Source: a virus
Length of the DNA stretch: 22,488 nucleotides
Strand: one strand, 5' to 3'
IMG/VR virus record: IMGVR_UViG_3300037189_000613
Location: 1-22,488 of that record
Part shown: positions 21,478-22,488 of the stretch, piece after piece
Layout: each line of letters starts with the position of its first letter
Numbering within the stretch: the stretch's first letter is position 1
The notes under the pieces: generated by a model
Told to the model about the DNA's origin: nothing
Databases searched by the model: none
The model's input: the letters and a program-made list of their open reading frames with translations, nothing else
Program-made: the position numbers and the translations under genes

Positions 21478-21869
21478 GCGTTTTAGAAACTCTATTAGAA
21501 ATTAAATTGGGCGAGGAAGATGATTTCCTAAAAGTCCGCGAAACATTAACACGCATCGGTGTTGCTTCACGCAAAGACAAGACACTATATCAATCTTGTC
21601 ACATCTTACACAAACAGGGTAAGTTTTACATCGTACACTTTAAAGAGATGTTTGCTCTAGATGGCAAGCCTTTTACTTTCTCTGAAGAAGATAAAGGTCG
21701 TCGTAATACTATTGCTAAGCTCCTAGAAGACTGGGGACTGATTAAGATTGTTGACGAAAACCAAGCAGCTAATCCGCGTGCTACATTAAATCAGATTAAG
21801 ATTCTACCTCATAAGGAAAAGGATCAGTGGACGCTAGTTGCAAAATATAATATCGGAAAGAAGAAGTAA
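21474..21869 (+). CDS. regA: Translational repressor RegA
   Basis: RegA binds start regions of many early phage mRNAs, including 44, 45 and its own in T4, and blocks ribosome binding. The 131 residues (T4: 122) match strongly: 'EEDDFLKVRETLTRIGVAS' (T4: PEDFLKVKETLTRMGIAN), KDKTLYQSCHILHKQGKFYI (T4: KDKVLYQSCHILQKKGLYYI), VHFKEMFALDG, 'RRNTIAKLLEDWGLIKIV' and 'LVAKYNIG'. It is the best conserved protein of this group. The start overlaps gene 62 (ATGA). AT-rich start regions such as TATATTATG before gene 44 could be its targets. Confidence 0.97.
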   Translation: MSVLETLLEIKLGEEDDFLKVRETLTRIGVASRKDKTLYQSCHILHKQGKFYIVHFKEMFALDGKPFTFSEEDKGRRNTIAKLLEDWGLIKIVDENQAANPRATLNQIKILPHKEKDQWTLVAKYNIGKKK

Positions 21870-21870
21870 G

Positions 21871-22488
21871 ATGCAGACTTTCAAAGATTTCATCTCAGAA
21901 GCATTAGATCCACACTCTAAGACATATCATGCTTTTGACATTGATGAAACTTTGTTTGCACATGACCACGATAAACTTAAAGTGCATTTAAAAGATAAGA
22001 AGACTGGACAGCGTGTAGGTTCTTTAAATAACCAAGAGTTTAATACACACGAGTTAAAACCAGAACATGAATATGATTTTAGCGAGTTTAAGTCTTCTAA
22101 GACTTTTCAACAATCAGCAAAACCTATTCGTAAAATGCTTGCGAAGATGAAAGCTATTCATAAGAATAATAAGAATGTTGAAATGGTCACTGCTCGTCAA
22201 GATTTCGACGATAAAGATGCGTTTGGCAAACATTTTAAAAAGTATGGTGTTGATATTAATCAAGTTCACGTCCGCCGTGCTGGTAACGTAGATCCTGTTG
22301 GACCTCCGGGACCTAATAAAGCAAAAGTTATTTCTGATCAGATTAAAAAGAATGGGTATAAAAAAGTCCATTTATATGACGATTCGCAGTCTAATCTAGA
22401 CCATTTTCTCGCATTGAAGAAAGCACATCCAGACGTTGAGTTCCATGCTCACTTAGTTCATCACGACCCTGATACAGGTAGTGTCAAA
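21871..22488 (+). CDS. HAD-superfamily hydrolase with a capsid-targeting-like N-terminus (3' truncated)
   Basis: The frame opens 1 base after the regA stop and runs off the window (206 residues visible). HAD motifs are FDIDETLF (D23 and D25, motif I), MVTAR (105-109, motif II) and LYDDSQSN (D170 and D171, motif IV), so it is probably a phosphatase. The first residues, MQTFKDFISEA, closely resemble the capsid-targeting sequence of T4 internal head proteins (MKTYQEFIAEA). They contain I8-S9-E10|A11, a fit to the gp21 cleavage rule. It may therefore be packed in the head and injected with DNA. The substrate is unknown. Confidence 0.78.
   Translation, partial: MQTFKDFISEALDPHSKTYHAFDIDETLFAHDHDKLKVHLKDKKTGQRVGSLNNQEFNTHELKPEHEYDFSEFKSSKTFQQSAKPIRKMLAKMKAIHKNNKNVEMVTARQDFDDKDAFGKHFKKYGVDINQVHVRRAGNVDPVGPPGPNKAKVISDQIKKNGYKKVHLYDDSQSNLDHFLALKKAHPDVEFHAHLVHHDPDTGSVK

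Noticed and set aside
1-22488. tRNA genes, CRISPR arrays, insertion sequences, attachment sites
   Set aside because: No cloverleaf, regularly spaced repeat array, transposase or terminal inverted repeat was seen by reading; a dedicated search could still find a weak case.

Overview
This window is part of the genome of a T4-like tailed phage (a myovirus). The genes of T4's head, late-transcription, recombination and replication modules appear in a compact order resembling marine or cyanophage-type T4 relatives: 21-22-23, a tail-tube-fold gene, uvsY-uvsW-(Sm-like)-55-47-(small ORF)-46, then an accessory block, then 45-44-(zinc protein)-62-regA. Almost every gene reads on the + strand with overlaps of a few bases or very short gaps. 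Exact T4-type late promoter octamers (TATAAATA) precede gene 23, the tail-tube-like gene and the one minus-strand gene. TTGACA/TATAAT-type sites suggest that the host RNA polymerase reads the accessory block. No photosynthesis gene or tRNA is visible, so the host cannot be named. The closest lineage is an inference from gene order and protein resemblance.

Layout. 1-3170: end of the prohead protease gp21, scaffold gp22 (carrying an unusual in-frame insert), major capsid protein gp23 and a strong terminator. 3173-9642: tail-tube-fold virion protein, UvsY mediator, UvsW helicase, Sm-like protein, late sigma factor gp55, and the Mre11/Rad50-like gp47 and gp46. 9625-10230 (minus): a homing-endonuclease-like gene with its own late promoter, converging on gene 46. 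10290-18184: accessory block with peptide deformylase, QueE, DexA exonuclease, a purine phosphoribosyltransferase, QueD, a small membrane protein, FolE, a DpdA/TGT-like transglycosylase, a compact PLP (class V aminotransferase-fold) enzyme, QueC, DenV-like endonuclease V, a PD-(D/E)XK-like nuclease and a DUF3310 protein. 18187-19170: glycosyltransferase-like protein. 19190-21869: sliding clamp gp45, clamp loader gp44/gp62 with a small zinc-ribbon protein between them, and RegA. 21871-end: a HAD-family protein, cut by the window edge, whose N-terminus looks like a T4 capsid-targeting sequence.

The most striking system is a complete route from GTP to preQ0 (FolE, QueD, QueE, QueC) next to a transglycosylase of the kind that places 7-deazaguanines in DNA. 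This phage therefore probably replaces some of its guanines to evade host nucleases. Two neighbours are not part of the textbook pathway. One is a PLP enzyme translationally coupled to queC, which might tailor the base. The other is a phosphoribosyltransferase, which might salvage the guanine expelled by the exchange. A second notable feature is an 85-codon, differently coded segment in gp22. It is bounded by a 17-bp perfect direct repeat, and each boundary reads as a prohead-protease-type site (IDE|A and IDE|G), so it may be released inside the head as a separate basic peptide.
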